Shown: positions 63,654 through 64,000 of the stretch, piece by piece
Layout of the letters: every line of letters starts with the position of its first letter
Position numbering within the stretch: position 1 is the first letter of the stretch
Assembly: GCF_023887685.1 (NCBI RefSeq)
Contig: NZ_JAMWMR010000001.1
Location: 310,001-374,000, forward strand
Origin: Streptomyces macrolidinus
Lineage (GTDB): Bacteria > Actinomycetota > Actinomycetes > Streptomycetales > Streptomycetaceae
Length of the DNA stretch: 64,000 nt
Direction of reading: 5' to 3'
The notes under the pieces: model-generated
What the model was told of the DNA's origin: nothing
Seen by the model: only the letters and a program-made list of their open reading frames with translations
The model's database searches: none
Position numbers and translations under genes: made by a program

Positions 63654-64000
63654 CGAAGTCGATCAACTCCTCCACCCTGCCCAGCAGTTCAGGCTCCAGA
63701 TCCTTGTAGGACCGCACCCGCGACAAGATCCCCTGCCAGGCCGCCCCCGTGTTCTCCGGCCAGCCCAGCGCGCGGCACACCCCTGTCTTCCAGTCCTGGC
63801 CGTGCGGGATCCGGGGCCACCCCTCGATGCCCAGGGACGCCGGCTTCACCGCCTCCCAGATGTCGATGTACGGGTGGCCGACCACCAGCGCGTGTTCGCT
63901 GGTCACCGACTGCGCGATACGCCACTCCTTGGTGCCGGGGACCAAGTGGTCCACCAGGACGCCGAGGCGGGCGTCCGGGCCGGGGGAGAAGGACGCGACG
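63631..64000 (-). CDS. DUF3097 family protein, C-terminal part (start outside window)
   Basis: 123 visible codons on the minus strand, open to the window edge (VASFSPGPDARLGVLVDHL at the border). HALVVGHPYIDIWEAVKPAS and DWKTGVCRALGWP match what I recall of actinobacterial DUF3097 proteins. Function unknown. Confidence 0.8.
   Translation of the reverse strand, partial: VASFSPGPDARLGVLVDHLVPGTKEWRIAQSVTSEHALVVGHPYIDIWEAVKPASLGIEGWPRIPHGQDWKTGVCRALGWPENTGAAWQGILSRVRSYKDLEPELLGRVEELIDFVTVGCAA

Noticed and set aside
1..64000. CRISPR arrays, rRNA genes, prophage structural genes
   Set aside because: Looked for and not seen; the repeats found have only three or four units without spacers of constant length.

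Overview
This is a high-GC actinobacterial chromosome segment, almost certainly Streptomyces. Third codon positions are strongly G/C, GTG starts are frequent, TTA codons are very rare, and the gene order (pbp2-rodA, radical SAM pair, rne, rplU-rpmA-obg, proBA, nadD, a LytR-type glycopolymer protein, rsfS, leuS, comEA-comEC, holA, rpsT, lepA, hemW) matches the conserved Streptomyces core. No plasmid or phage backbone is seen apart from one integrated element.

Layout. 1-5265: end of the elongation/spore-wall genes (PBP2, RodA), a CYTH-CHAD protein and a TIGR03960-type radical SAM gene. 5176-17890: a 12.7-kb integrative element of the actinomycete AICE type, inserted by a serine integrase into the 3' end of that radical SAM gene. 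It carries its own replacement 3' coding end, so the protein is completed with a different tail, while the displaced native end lies beyond the right junction. Its modules are a degenerate ISKra4-type transposase end, a lactococcin-972-like secreted peptide with a membrane protein, a phosphotransferase, an XRE/TPR regulator facing an ATP-binding protein, a GntR (KorSA-like) regulator, a SCO3933-type protein, an FtsK/TraB-like translocase, a small membrane (Spd-like) protein, a replication initiator and the integrase. The integrase has three TTA codons among its first 50, and two cargo frames have one each, which suggests bldA (developmental) control.

18089-25504: second radical SAM partner (TIGR03936), a very large RNase E/G, L21, L27 and Obg. 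25951-31288: a wall-glycopolymer locus (cytidylyltransferase/SDR fusion, CDP-polyol phosphotransferase, and a family 2 glycosyltransferase with a TTA codon). 31408-41171: proB, proA, two related SCO2583/SCO2584-like membrane proteins, an M48 protease, small membrane proteins, nadD and a PdtA-like LytR-family protein. 41311-46678: rsfS, a histidine phosphatase, two identical tRNA-Ala(GGC) genes and leuS behind a leucine leader-peptide attenuator. 46871-64000: membrane coiled-coil protein, DegV, ComEA/ComEC, YceI, HolA, S20, LepA, acyl-CoA ligase, a kinase-GAF-phosphatase regulator, HemW, a Uma2 protein and the end of a DUF3097 gene.

How it fits together. The core genes cover cell-wall elongation, anionic wall polymer synthesis, ribosome assembly, proline synthesis and DNA uptake or replication. 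The element is a self-contained replicating and conjugating module that appears able to insert without destroying its target protein. All functional calls rest on sequence motifs and remembered family features; no database search was run.
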